Assembly (NCBI GenBank): GCA_002698785.1
Contig: PAAG01000020.1
Coordinates: forward strand, 62,001-126,000
Reading direction: 5' to 3'
Length of the DNA stretch: 64,000 nt
From: Verrucomicrobiales bacterium
Lineage (GTDB): Bacteria; Verrucomicrobiota; Verrucomicrobiia; Verrucomicrobiales; DEV007
Under the pieces are notes generated by a model, which saw only the letters and a list, made by a program, of their open reading frames with translations, had not been told where the DNA came from and searched no databases. Made by a program: the position numbers and the translations under genes. Each line of letters opens with the position of its first letter. The stretch's first letter is position 1. Positions 23,661 through 32,183 of this stretch are shown here, in pieces.

Positions 23661-25529
23661 TTAGAATGTCGCAGTAGCTCCTACGTGGAAACGACCAGAT
23701 TCGTCTACCCCAACGACATTCTCGGTGTAAACCGGATAACCGTAATCGAGGCGGAACTTGAACCAATCGCTGTAGTTCCAGCGAAGACCGAGACCAACTG
23801 ATCCGATCTGGAAGCTGCTGGGTTCTCCAACGAGGAGATTCGTGTTGCCAAGATTCGCAGCATCGAAGAAACCGAGGAAGCGGAGACTGTCTGTCTCGTT
23901 CTCCCAGTCGAAGATACGACCGATGGAGAGTTCCGGAGTGTAAAGTTCAACCGTGCTCACGAAACCGTGGTCTCCACGTGCAACTCGCTGATCGAAACCA
24001 CGAACGGTGTCATATCCACCGGCACCGAGCTGCTCAGAGGCTTGAAGGTTCTCGTTGGCAACCTGTCCAGTGATCTTGAATCGTGCTGACCAGTCATCAC
24101 GTAGACGCTGCTGGTGCTCCAAGCTCGCAAGAGCGTAGAAGTATTCTGACTGCGACAGGAGGCGTGCCTGTTGGAAATTCGCAGTAGAGTTGTGATTGTT
24201 AATGTCGCCGGGCGACCAGACACCACGGATGTCGAATTGAGATACAGCACGCTTGTGTTGGATGGTCTCTTTATATCCGAGTGAGAACTGGAAGATCTCT
24301 ACCCGAGTTCCGAACAACTGGAGGTTGCCGAGGTTGTTCACGTCGGTGAATTCAAGATCGTTTCCGTTCGACTTCCAATCAAAGCCGAAGTCCATCTCAC
24401 GAGAGCGAGTTTCGGTTCCGTCGAGCGGAATTCCGTAACGAGCACTCAACTGGGTGTTACTACCGTCGGAATTGAGGAAGTTACCGTTACCGACAGGAAT
24501 CGGATCAGACTCAATCTCAACGTAGGAAGCAAGAACAGTAATCCAGTGTCTCCACGGGAGAGCATGGGTGTAAACAAGTGAGTGAGCTCGCACGTGCTCG
24601 AAGTCCAAGTCAGCTGTGAACTGATAGCTCACGCTTCGATTCGGACCAAAGGCATCTCCAAAATTGAAGCCGGTGATGATACGGTCTTTCCCAAGGTAGT
24701 CAGTTCCGGAGTCTTCATAGCCTGCATAAAACCAGTTAGCCTTGGTCTTGTAATTCTTTAGGATAACATCGGTAGTTCCGAACTCAGCACCTGGAGCATA
24801 GACCAAATCGACCTTGCGGTAGGGGCTACGGTTGATCCAGGAGAGGTCACGAAGGATGTCGGTAGAGCGAATTACTTCACCTTTTCTAGACCGCATGCTG
24901 CTACGGAGAAATTCTTCAGTATCGGCATCCACACCCTCAACACGAATCCGAGCAAGCTGCGATTCGATAACAACCAACTGCACAACACCTGATGTGATGT
25001 CCTGCTCCGGGAGAAGAACGTCAACGACTGGGCGATCACCTTCACGATAAGCGATCACGACGTCCTTCACCATCTGATCGAGAGAAGCAAGAGAAACAGG
25101 GCGACCGATATATTGCTGGAGTGCCAGACCTACCGTGCGAGGAAATTCATCAAAGTCGTGCCAGATACCTTCTACGCCAGGCCAGCCATCTGGGCGAACG
25201 TCACCAGGACGTGGAAGGAGAACGACACCGAGAAGCTGGTTTACAAGATATTCTTCCTGGCTTGGACCGCCTCCCATTCCGCCTTTACCCGCACCTTCAT
25301 CCAAATGGAAGCGACCGAGAGTATCAACCTTGAGTGGGCCTTCGCCACCACCAGTGTCGAGAACCGTCTGAGTTTCATACACCTGAGACTGGACTGCTGG
25401 GGGGAGCACGTCTGTGAGAATCTCTGTACCATACTGGTCAGTGACGGTTTGCTGAGCCAGAGCCAAGCCTGCGCATGAAACTGAAAGTACTGCGATGAAG
25501 CTGGGAATTATTCGGTGGATTCTCATCAT
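23661..25529 (-). CDS. TpsB/ShlB-type outer-membrane transporter
   Basis: A 622-residue outer-membrane protein of the two-partner secretion family. A signal peptide (to about residue 25, ending LALAQ) is followed by a glycine-rich linker (AGKGGMGGGPS, about 80-90). A POTRA_2 region lies at about 140-255 (LASLDQMVKDVVIAYREGDR ... SGVVQLVVIESQLARIRVEG). The 16-strand barrel fills the rest: YAGYEDSGTDYLGKDRIITG, RYGIPLDGTETRSREMDFGF, and the VRGFDQRVARGDHG motif. The chain ends in HVGATATF with the terminal Phe of outer-membrane barrels. Such proteins secrete a large TpsA exoprotein. No TpsA gene is adjacent. It has its own terminator. Confidence 0.82.
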   Translation of the reverse strand: MMRIHRIIPSFIAVLSVSCAGLALAQQTVTDQYGTEILTDVLPPAVQSQVYETQTVLDTGGGEGPLKVDTLGRFHLDEGAGKGGMGGGPSQEEYLVNQLLGVVLLPRPGDVRPDGWPGVEGIWHDFDEFPRTVGLALQQYIGRPVSLASLDQMVKDVVIAYREGDRPVVDVLLPEQDITSGVVQLVVIESQLARIRVEGVDADTEEFLRSSMRSRKGEVIRSTDILRDLSWINRSPYRKVDLVYAPGAEFGTTDVILKNYKTKANWFYAGYEDSGTDYLGKDRIITGFNFGDAFGPNRSVSYQFTADLDFEHVRAHSLVYTHALPWRHWITVLASYVEIESDPIPVGNGNFLNSDGSNTQLSARYGIPLDGTETRSREMDFGFDWKSNGNDLEFTDVNNLGNLQLFGTRVEIFQFSLGYKETIQHKRAVSQFDIRGVWSPGDINNHNSTANFQQARLLSQSEYFYALASLEHQQRLRDDWSARFKITGQVANENLQASEQLGAGGYDTVRGFDQRVARGDHGFVSTVELYTPELSIGRIFDWENETDSLRFLGFFDAANLGNTNLLVGEPSSFQIGSVGLGLRWNYSDWFKFRLDYGYPVYTENVVGVDESGRFHVGATATF

Positions 25530-25668
25530 TAACGGTTGGTCGCGATGGCATTACTGCACTAGCCGACTCATTCGATTAACACAGGTTAAAGGCGTTGAAA
25601 AAGACTTTTTTCAGAAAAATTTCAAGGTTTCACTTCCAAAGTGCATCGTAGGCAGGAATCTAGAATGA

Positions 25669-26490
25669 ATGGAAGGAAAATCCTCATTCCCAATCACAGA
25701 CACGCATGCCCACCTCGCTTCCGAACGTTTTCAGGATGAGTTGGACGATATCGTAGCCAGAGCGGTAGAAAACAATGTCTCTCGAATCGTCACCATTGCC
25801 TGCGATGTGGAAGACTCTGTGAGGAATCTTGAGCTTGCTCAAACGTATTCACCAGTGTTGCCGACAGTAGGAATTCATCCTCTTTATGTGCACGAAACCG
25901 AGGCTGATTGGGAAAACAGGCTTCAGGAATTGGCAAAAACTCCGGGAGTGGCTGCTATCGGAGAGATCGGTCTTGATTACTATCATCCGCCTGCCGACGG
26001 GAGCACTGAGAAAGAGTGGCGGGCTCTTCAATCTAGCGTTTTCGAGAGACTGCTTCAACTCGCTGTCGAGTTGAAACTCCCCGTTGTCATCCACCAGAGG
26101 AACAGTGCTGACGATGTGACAGCTATCCTGCGACAGTTTCCCGACGTTACAGCGGTTCTACACTGTTTTAGCGGTTCGACGAAAGAAGCAGAGACCGCAT
26201 TGGAGATGGGGCATTTCTTATCGTTTACCGGAATTCTAACTTTTCCTAAGGCTGAAGAAGTTCGCGAGGTAGCCGCCATGGTACCTCTGGACCGAATCAT
26301 GATCGAGACGGATTGCCCCTACCTTGCTCCAGTTCCGTATCGGGGAAAACGTTGCGAGCCCTACATGGTTGCCTCCACACTGGAAAAACTCGCTCAAATA
26401 CGTGGCCTATCCGTCACAGAAGCAGCTCAATTAACGACTGGGAATGCTGGTCGTTTCTTTAACGCATTTCCAGAAGTTGCTGACAGCTAG
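25669..26490 (+). CDS. tatD: TatD-family metal-dependent DNase
   Basis: A 273-residue cytosolic TIM-barrel hydrolase. ITDTHAHLASERF near residue 8 gives the HxH metal pair. AIGEIGLDYYHPP near 95 supplies the Glu, VVIHQRN near 138 and VLHCFSGS near 163 the two histidines, and MIETDCPYLAP near 211 the Asp. These are the full TatD/YcfH signature with the usual length (about 260). It is a 3'-5' deoxyribonuclease involved in DNA degradation and repair. The gene is divergent from the TpsB gene across 139 bases. Confidence 0.9.
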   Translation: MEGKSSFPITDTHAHLASERFQDELDDIVARAVENNVSRIVTIACDVEDSVRNLELAQTYSPVLPTVGIHPLYVHETEADWENRLQELAKTPGVAAIGEIGLDYYHPPADGSTEKEWRALQSSVFERLLQLAVELKLPVVIHQRNSADDVTAILRQFPDVTAVLHCFSGSTKEAETALEMGHFLSFTGILTFPKAEEVREVAAMVPLDRIMIETDCPYLAPVPYRGKRCEPYMVASTLEKLAQIRGLSVTEAAQLTTGNAGRFFNAFPEVADS

Positions 26491-26577
26491 AGAACAGCGA
26501 AGGACTTGAGAAGTTGCATTTTGCGGCATTGGAACGATAATCTCCATACCACTTCTTTAACAACCACTCTCAATTCC

Positions 26578-26772
26578 ATGTTTTCCGACCGCTCTTCTTT
26601 GGTTCGGGAGAAGAAGTTCCTACCGCCTCCCCCAGATGGGTTTCAGCGTGGACCCCACTCTTCTGCCACTCTTACAGACGATCACACCTTGTTTCTCCTC
26701 AACCAGCAGCGGGAACTAAGGGCAAAGTCTGAGAGTAAAAACTGGCTCCAGCGCATCTTCCGTCGCCACTGA
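26578..26772 (+). CDS. Hypothetical small protein (64 aa)
   Basis: A short frame starting at ATG 26578, 88 bases after tatD on the same strand and ending one base before the convergent ligA stop. It encodes KKFLPPPPDGFQRGPHSS, then an acidic and finally a basic tail (KNWLQRIFRRH). The composition is protein-like but no family is recognised and no clear ribosome-binding site is seen. An in-frame ATG at 26506 would give 88 residues. Confidence 0.45.
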   Translation: MFSDRSSLVREKKFLPPPPDGFQRGPHSSATLTDDHTLFLLNQQRELRAKSESKNWLQRIFRRH

Positions 26773-26773
26773 G

Positions 26774-28891
26774 TCAATTTTCACCGATCAACGCATTCAG
26801 ATCTTCTTCTGAAATGATCGGCACGCCGAGAGATTCTGCTTTATCTCTCTTCGAACCTCCGCCTTCTCCAGCGAGAAGATAATCCGTATTCCCGCTGATA
26901 GATCCGGAGACCTTCCCCCCTTTCTGCTCAATGAGGCCTTTGATCTCGCTACGGCCTGCTGACAGTGTTCCAGTGATAACGAGGGTTTTACCCGCAAGAG
27001 GAAGATCATCGGAGCCCTTTACCTCGGATGGTCTGGGGGCATAGTTTTCAGACTGAGGATCAATTCCTAAAGCCTTGAGTTTTTCAAGCAGCTCCTGCCC
27101 GGCATCGCTTTCGAAGTAGTCGACTACACTGGAAGCCACCGTTGGTCCGACCTCACCTGCGATCTGGTAGTCTTTCAGCAGCTCGTTCTTTTCCTTTGGT
27201 TGCCCCGGTTTCAGTGTCTTCAGTTCACGCAGAATCTCGGAATCACTTAGTTCACTGAAATTCTCGTGCAAGCGTGAGAGTTCCCTCCCAGCAGATTCAC
27301 CCACCTGAGGGATACCGAGGGCAAAAATCCACTTATTGAGCGGGCTGGTCCTGGCCCGCTTGGCAGTATCTACAATTTTAGTCGCATTCTTTTCCCCGAG
27401 CATACGAGGTTCTTCTTCCGTCCCCAGGTTGAGATCCTTCAGCGTGGAGGACTCTAAGCGGAAAATATCAGTCAACGAGTCGACGACTTTCCGCTCGACT
27501 AGCTTTTCGGCGACGATAGTCCCGACTCCCTCAATATCGAGTGCCTTACGGGAAACAAATTGCTTTAACCGATTCGCCAATTTCGCAGGACAAACCGGGT
27601 TCATGCATTTCCAGGCTACAAATCCTTCCGGTCTTTCAATGGCCGATCCACAACTCGGACACTTACCTTCTACAAAGTCGTAGAGATTGAACTTCTCAGC
27701 CTCAGGAGGACGCTTCTCTAAAACGACTTTAATCACCGCAGGGATAATCTCTCCAGCCTTTTCAATCAGGACGGTATCGCCGATTCTTACATCTTTCCGA
27801 TCAATCTCATCCTGATTATGTAATGTAGCTCGTCTGACGGTCGTTCCGGAAACAAGAACGGGCTCCAGTTCGGCCACGGGAGTGAGTGTTCCAGTGCGTC
27901 CTACTTGAACAGTGATCTCGTTCAGGACGGTTTCTTTTTGCTCTGGAGGGTATTTGAAAGCTGCCGCCCAGCGAGGCGCACGCGAGGTAAATCCCAGCTG
28001 CTCGCGAACTCTGAAATCAACGACCTTGATCACTGCGCCGTCCGTTCCAAATGCCAGTGAATGGCGCTTCTCATCCAGGACATCGATCGCCTCAATGATT
28101 TCCTCCAACGTTGCCGCTTCCCAGAAAGGCTCATTGGGACGAATGCCATACTGTCTGAGAAGCTCGCGAAATTCGGTCGACGACCCCAAGTCCACCCCTT
28201 CCACAAAACCGTGACCATGCGCGATGAAGTCCAAAGGACGCTTGGCCACCTCTCTTGAATCCAGAAGTTTCAGTGCCCCGGCAGTGGCGTTTCGAGGATT
28301 CTTGAAGGTAGGTAACCCTTCCTCGTCTCGTGCTTCGTTTAATTTCGCAAAACCTTCGTTCGGCATGAAGATCTCTCCCCTCACCTCGAACCAGTCAGGT
28401 GCTTTGCCAGAAAGGCGCAAAGGAACATTCCGAATCGTCCTGACATTCTCCGTAATCACATCACCGACTGCCCCATCGCCGCGAGTAATTGCTGATTCCA
28501 GCTCTCCATTGCGATAATGCAGCGCTACAGCAACACCGTCGATTTTTGGCTCGATGGTGACAGGAATGGAATCTTCTCCGAGGTTTTTCTGAAGACGGCG
28601 AAAGAACTCACCCACTTCCTCTTTGGAAAACACATCATCAATACTGAGCATCGGGACTCGATGCTCTTGTTGGACAAATCCTTCGATAGGCTCTCCGCCG
28701 ACGCGGCGGGTGGGAGAATTTGCGGAAGCAAATTCGGGGAACTCCTTTTCCAGAATCTCAAGGGATCGATACATCTCATCGTATTCCCGATCTGAGATTT
28801 CTGGCTCAGCATCTATATAATAGAGCCGGTTGTGGTGCTCCAGCTCTGACGACAGGCGCTCGATCTCCTTTTTCGCCTTCTCCTTGTCCAT
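26774..28891 (-). CDS. ligA: NAD-dependent DNA ligase
   Basis: A 705-residue bacterial replicative ligase that seals nicks using NAD+. Domain order is complete. The Ia domain (LYYIDAEPEISDREYDEMYR) precedes the nucleotidyltransferase with active-site Lys116 in EPKIDGVA. The OB fold contains IGDTVLIEKAGEIIP. A four-cysteine zinc finger (CPSCG ... CMNPVCP) is followed by helix-hairpin-helix repeats (FALGIPQVGE). The C-terminal BRCT domain carries GKTLVITGTLSAGRSEIK. The length is slightly above the usual 670. The gene is convergent with the small gene after tatD and is preceded by the toxin-antitoxin pair on the same strand. Confidence 0.97.
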   Translation of the reverse strand: MDKEKAKKEIERLSSELEHHNRLYYIDAEPEISDREYDEMYRSLEILEKEFPEFASANSPTRRVGGEPIEGFVQQEHRVPMLSIDDVFSKEEVGEFFRRLQKNLGEDSIPVTIEPKIDGVAVALHYRNGELESAITRGDGAVGDVITENVRTIRNVPLRLSGKAPDWFEVRGEIFMPNEGFAKLNEARDEEGLPTFKNPRNATAGALKLLDSREVAKRPLDFIAHGHGFVEGVDLGSSTEFRELLRQYGIRPNEPFWEAATLEEIIEAIDVLDEKRHSLAFGTDGAVIKVVDFRVREQLGFTSRAPRWAAAFKYPPEQKETVLNEITVQVGRTGTLTPVAELEPVLVSGTTVRRATLHNQDEIDRKDVRIGDTVLIEKAGEIIPAVIKVVLEKRPPEAEKFNLYDFVEGKCPSCGSAIERPEGFVAWKCMNPVCPAKLANRLKQFVSRKALDIEGVGTIVAEKLVERKVVDSLTDIFRLESSTLKDLNLGTEEEPRMLGEKNATKIVDTAKRARTSPLNKWIFALGIPQVGESAGRELSRLHENFSELSDSEILRELKTLKPGQPKEKNELLKDYQIAGEVGPTVASSVVDYFESDAGQELLEKLKALGIDPQSENYAPRPSEVKGSDDLPLAGKTLVITGTLSAGRSEIKGLIEQKGGKVSGSISGNTDYLLAGEGGGSKRDKAESLGVPIISEEDLNALIGEN

Positions 28892-28914
28892 AGAACAGTG
28901 GCAGGAAAGGTATG

Positions 28915-29196
28915 TCAGTTGTCGTTGTTACGTGAAACCTCGTCCTCAAGCCGTTCGCTAAGCCACTGCTTGATCATGCTCTGATAGTTCAGGTACCGTT
29001 GACGAGCGAGTCGCTTGATCCGGCTCAGCATTTGAGGGTCGAAACGCAAAGTAATTGTGGTGGATTCCCTCACGTTCTGTCGGTGAATGGCTCCATTCAT
29101 CAACCTGGGGTCAATCGAATGGTTCGCCCAGAACTCGGCTTCCTCTTTTTCATCCTCAAACTCAGGAATCTCACTCCAGCTTTCGATCGTTTTCAC
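28915..29196 (-). CDS. CopG/BrnA-like antitoxin
   Basis: A 93-residue protein with an N-terminal IPEFEDEKEEAEFWANH segment followed by STTITLRFDPQMLSRIKRLA and LNYQSMIKQWLSERLEDE. This is the arrangement of the CopG_antitoxin family (PF12441-type), which pairs with BrnT toxins: a toxin-neutralising acidic arm plus a ribbon-helix-helix DNA-binding domain. It lies 42 bases after the BrnT-like toxin gene and probably represses the pair's promoter. It ends 23 bases before the ligA start. Confidence 0.8.
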   Translation of the reverse strand: MKTIESWSEIPEFEDEKEEAEFWANHSIDPRLMNGAIHRQNVRESTTITLRFDPQMLSRIKRLARQRYLNYQSMIKQWLSERLEDEVSRNNDN

Positions 29197-29238
29197 AATA
29201 GCAATTCAGGGGGTTAATGAATGAATGAGTAAGGACCA

Positions 29239-29517
29239 TTACAGCCACTCTGCATTCTTACGCTCGTAGAATGAGATCTCGTCGTCGGTCATATCCCGAC
29301 AGAGGATAACGCGGTAGAGCTTACCGTCAGTCCAAAATACGGAAAAGAGGTGCCGATTATTGATTGTCTTTCCGAGCGCAAAGTACCTTGTTTCGGAGCC
29401 GGAATTCTCTGTTTCAGGCAAAAGCCGGATAGAAAACGGATCTTCAAAGACTTCTTCCACCTCTGGAGGGGTGATCTTCTTGAGATCAAAATGACAATCG
29501 ATCCAATCGAATTCCAT
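29239..29517 (-). CDS. brnT: BrnT-family ribonuclease toxin
   Basis: A 92-residue protein matching BrnT (RelE-like fold) along its length. It opens with MEFDWIDCHFDLKKI, followed by PPEVEEVFEDPFSIRL, RYFALGKTINNRHLFSVFWT and a C-terminal YRVILCRDMTDDEISFYE. BrnT toxins cleave RNA and halt growth under stress. The gene precedes the antitoxin, which is the BrnTA order. The central 'ETRYFALGKT..R.LFSVF' and 'I..RDMT..E...Y' signatures are intact, so the toxin is probably functional. Confidence 0.82.
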   Translation of the reverse strand: MEFDWIDCHFDLKKITPPEVEEVFEDPFSIRLLPETENSGSETRYFALGKTINNRHLFSVFWTDGKLYRVILCRDMTDDEISFYERKNAEWL

Positions 29518-29700
29518 ATTTTTGCAGAGCGGCCACCCTAATTGAATAGTCGGCTCAATCCGGGGTCAATCGCAGAGTAGAAGGGTCTTGCGGGGAAATC
29601 AATGCGCGAAACACTGGATTCGTTATTTGTTTTCAAAGCAGATGATAATTTTAATAAGTTTCGGCTTTATTAATCTTTAATCGAGGCATAATAATGCTCT

Positions 29701-30222
29701 GTGCGGTTTTACCACTACGGTCTCACCTTTCTTGTCGTCCTGGTCACCACTTCGTGCCAGGTGATAAAGCCGTATGCCCCAGAGCCGCAGAGAGTAGTTG
29801 TTGAATCGGTCGAAGTGGAAATACGTGAGTTCGCCGGCAGACCCGAAGCCTATGCCACTGTGAAAGGACGCCTGACAAGCAACGCAGCACAGCTAGTCGA
29901 TCCGAAACAATCTCGTATTGATAACAATCTCTACATTGAGGTTCTGGAACAGACTCCCAGAGATGCGGTTCTGCTCCCGAATCTCTCTCAAGCTCCCCCA
30001 TTTCAAACACGAATCCCCATCGAACTCCTGGGATTGGACCCCGGGACCTATATTTTAAACGCAAACGGTGTTGAGACTTCGTTTGAGATAGCGCCCCTGC
30101 ATGCTGGTTTGGTATCCGAGGACATCCCCGCGCCTGAAACTCCCTCTGCAGTGAAACTGATCGACGAATTCATTCCGATCGAGGAGTCTGGAATTCCGGG
30201 AACGGAGGCACCGCCTTTGTAG
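29701..30222 (+). CDS. Hypothetical lipoprotein
   Basis: A 173-residue protein starting with GTG at 29701; the nearby ATG at 29695 is in another frame. Residues 1-19 (MRFYHYGLTFLVVLVTTSC) form a lipoprotein signal with Cys19 as the lipidation site. The mature domain has alternating strands (VVVESVEVEIREF, RIPIELLGLDPGTYILNANG), so an immunoglobulin-like beta-sandwich is likely. The C-terminus is proline-rich and acidic. No family is recognised. The leader is very AT-rich, so a promoter is likely within 29640-29700. Confidence 0.65.
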   Translation: MRFYHYGLTFLVVLVTTSCQVIKPYAPEPQRVVVESVEVEIREFAGRPEAYATVKGRLTSNAAQLVDPKQSRIDNNLYIEVLEQTPRDAVLLPNLSQAPPFQTRIPIELLGLDPGTYILNANGVETSFEIAPLHAGLVSEDIPAPETPSAVKLIDEFIPIEESGIPGTEAPPL

Positions 30223-30285
30223 AGTCCGCACAGGACGGTTTGTTCCGCTCTTTCGATTGTGCCTATTCTTCCGCAAGGTTTTTCT

Positions 30286-30305
30286 CCACAATCGTCTAAT
30301 TGTGG
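30286..30305. promoter_or_regulatory. Inverted repeat overlapping a likely -10
   Basis: CCACAAT-CGTCTA-ATTGTGG is a perfect 7-bp inverted repeat that ends one base before TAATCT (30306-30311), a possible -10 for the TlpA-like gene at 30342. No T-run follows. It is more like an operator than a terminator. Confidence 0.35.
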
Positions 30306-30341
30306 TAATCTAGATCCAAACAATAAAGACAGAACACCCCC

Positions 30342-31202
30342 ATGAAATATTTCCCACTCGTCCTTTCTCTCGTTTTTGTTACCCAATTCGGATTTTCGGA
30401 GTCGGTTCGCGAGATTGCCGCAAAGTTTGAAGCACAGAAAATTGAAGCTGTGCAGAAGTACCTCGACGAAAACCCGGATGCTTCAGACAAGGATGAAGCT
30501 CTTTCTATCCTAATCGGTGCCCATATGGCAACTGGCACTTTCGAACCCATTCCTGCCCTGTTGGATTCACGCTACGAATTGCAACCTAAAGGAATGGATG
30601 CAGATCCAAGAGTCATACTTCAGGAAATTGTTCAGCCATACATCCAAGCTGCGGTCGTTTCTGACCAGCGAGACAAGGCAAAAGCTTTCCTTACCAAGGT
30701 AAAAGGAGATTTCTCTGGAGTCCCCCAAGCCGGCCAGATCCTACAGATCCTCGACCAGTGGGGCAGCGAGCTGTATCTCCCTGGCGTCGGCGATAAGATG
30801 GAAATTGCTTTCACCGATCTCGAAGGCAACGAGGTCGACACGACCAAGATGACGGACAAGGTCATTCTTGTCGACTTCTGGGCTACGTGGTGTGGACCTT
30901 GTGTGGCCGAGATGCCGAATGTCATCGCCGCTTACAACGAGCTGCACGAAGAAGGCTTTGAAGTGATCGGGATTTCCCTCGACGAAGAAAAGTCTGCCGT
31001 TGAAAAATTTGTTTCCGACAACAACATGCCATGGCCACAGTATTTTGATGGTAAAGGCTGGGGCAACGAACTCGCTCAGAAATATGGTATCAGTGGTATC
31101 CCTGCTACGTTCTTGATTGGAAAAGACGGCACCATTGTTGCCTCGAACCTTCGCGGTCCTGCCTTGGAAGAAGCTGTGAAGAAAGAACTCGGTACTGAGT
31201 AA
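30342..31202 (+). CDS. TlpA-like thioredoxin-fold protein
   Basis: A 286-residue exported protein. A signal peptide (residues 1-19) precedes a helical region (about 20-145) of unknown role. A TlpA/ResA-type thioredoxin domain fills 148-286: VILVDFWATWCGPCVAEMP with the redox CxxC at 184-187, FEVIGISLDEEKSAVEKFV, and the cis-proline loop YGISGIPATFLIGKDG. It probably keeps cytochrome or other envelope cysteines reduced. A perfect 10-bp hairpin follows, before trpA. Confidence 0.85.
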   Translation: MKYFPLVLSLVFVTQFGFSESVREIAAKFEAQKIEAVQKYLDENPDASDKDEALSILIGAHMATGTFEPIPALLDSRYELQPKGMDADPRVILQEIVQPYIQAAVVSDQRDKAKAFLTKVKGDFSGVPQAGQILQILDQWGSELYLPGVGDKMEIAFTDLEGNEVDTTKMTDKVILVDFWATWCGPCVAEMPNVIAAYNELHEEGFEVIGISLDEEKSAVEKFVSDNNMPWPQYFDGKGWGNELAQKYGISGIPATFLIGKDGTIVASNLRGPALEEAVKKELGTE

Positions 31203-31252
31203 GAACGATCAGTTTCGGCTCTTATTCGGAGGCTGAATGAAAAACACTTTCG

Positions 31253-31283
31253 CGGAATGGGATTTTCTGTTTCCCATTCCGCA
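31253..31283. terminator. Perfect 10-bp hairpin between tlpA-like gene and trpA
   Basis: GCGGAATGGG and CCCATTCCGC flank an 11-base loop with no mismatch. No T-run follows on the plus strand, so it would be a transcript-end or processing hairpin rather than a classical terminator; on the minus strand a T-rich stretch does follow. It lies 27 bases before the trpA start. Confidence 0.45.
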
Positions 31284-31309
31284 AAACTCGCGATAGTGCC
31301 GCCCCCGTC

Positions 31310-32119
31310 ATGAGTAGCGAGAACCGAATCGACCAACGCTTTGCGTCACTTCAATCTGAAGGCAAAGCCGCCTTTGTTGCCTACATTTGCGCAGGCGATC
31401 CTGACATGGATCGCACTTTGGGCATCATGTTCGCTTTGGAAGAGGCCGGGGCGGACGTAATCGAGTTGGGAATCCCCTTCTCTGACCCGATGGCGGACGG
31501 GATCGTGAACCAGATGGCAGCTCATCGTGCGCTTGAAGCGGGAGCAGACACACACAAAGTGCTCGACCTGATTCGGAAGTTTCGCGAGACATCAGAAGTT
31601 CCCATTGTCCTCTTCACTTATCTAAATCCTGTCTATGCCTACGGTTTTCGCGAGTTTCATTCAGACTTTGCTGACGCCGGTGCTGATGGCGTTCTCCTGC
31701 TGGATCTTCCTCCAGATGAGGCTTCGAAGAATATCGAACTGACTGATGACGGTCGGCTGAGGCATATTCGACTGATCGCGCCGACGACGCCAGCGGAAAG
31801 GATCCCCGTTCTAGCAAAGGCAAGTGAGGGATTTATTTACTATGTTTCCAGAGAAGGTGTGACGGGTGAACAGACTAGTCTTGCAGAAGGAATCGCGGAA
31901 AATGTAGCGGGAATTAAAGCACACTCCAGTGTTCCGGTCGTGGTAGGATTTGGTATTTCCACTCCCGATCAGGCTGCAGAGGTTGCACGTGCCGCAGATG
32001 GAGTTGTCGTGGGGAGTGCAATCGTTCGTCAGGTCGAGAAACATGGCTCGTCAGAAGATGTAGCGGAACAGGTTGGTGCGTTCGTCAAACCGCTTGTGGA
32101 CGGCACAAAGTCGGTCTAG
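31310..32119 (+). CDS. trpA: Tryptophan synthase alpha subunit
   Basis: A 269-residue TIM barrel that releases indole from indole-3-glycerol phosphate and passes it to TrpB. The catalytic residues are Glu52 (VIELGIPFSDP) and Asp63 (MADGIVNQ). The phosphate-binding strands read FIYYVSREGVTG, VVVGFGISTPDQA and GVVVGSAIV. The length is normal. trpB and the other trp genes are not in the window; here trpA leads a run with dapF, dapA, dapB and folK. Confidence 0.96.
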   Translation: MSSENRIDQRFASLQSEGKAAFVAYICAGDPDMDRTLGIMFALEEAGADVIELGIPFSDPMADGIVNQMAAHRALEAGADTHKVLDLIRKFRETSEVPIVLFTYLNPVYAYGFREFHSDFADAGADGVLLLDLPPDEASKNIELTDDGRLRHIRLIAPTTPAERIPVLAKASEGFIYYVSREGVTGEQTSLAEGIAENVAGIKAHSSVPVVVGFGISTPDQAAEVARAADGVVVGSAIVRQVEKHGSSEDVAEQVGAFVKPLVDGTKSV

Positions 32120-32183
32120 TTTCGCCCATCGTCGGACCGGTCCTAATCGCATTTTTCGTCCGAGATTCCCCGTATTCACCACC

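Noticed and set aside
32073-32183. Longer N-terminus for dapF
   Set aside because: The extension overlaps trpA and is not homologous to DapF, whose start is clear at 32184.
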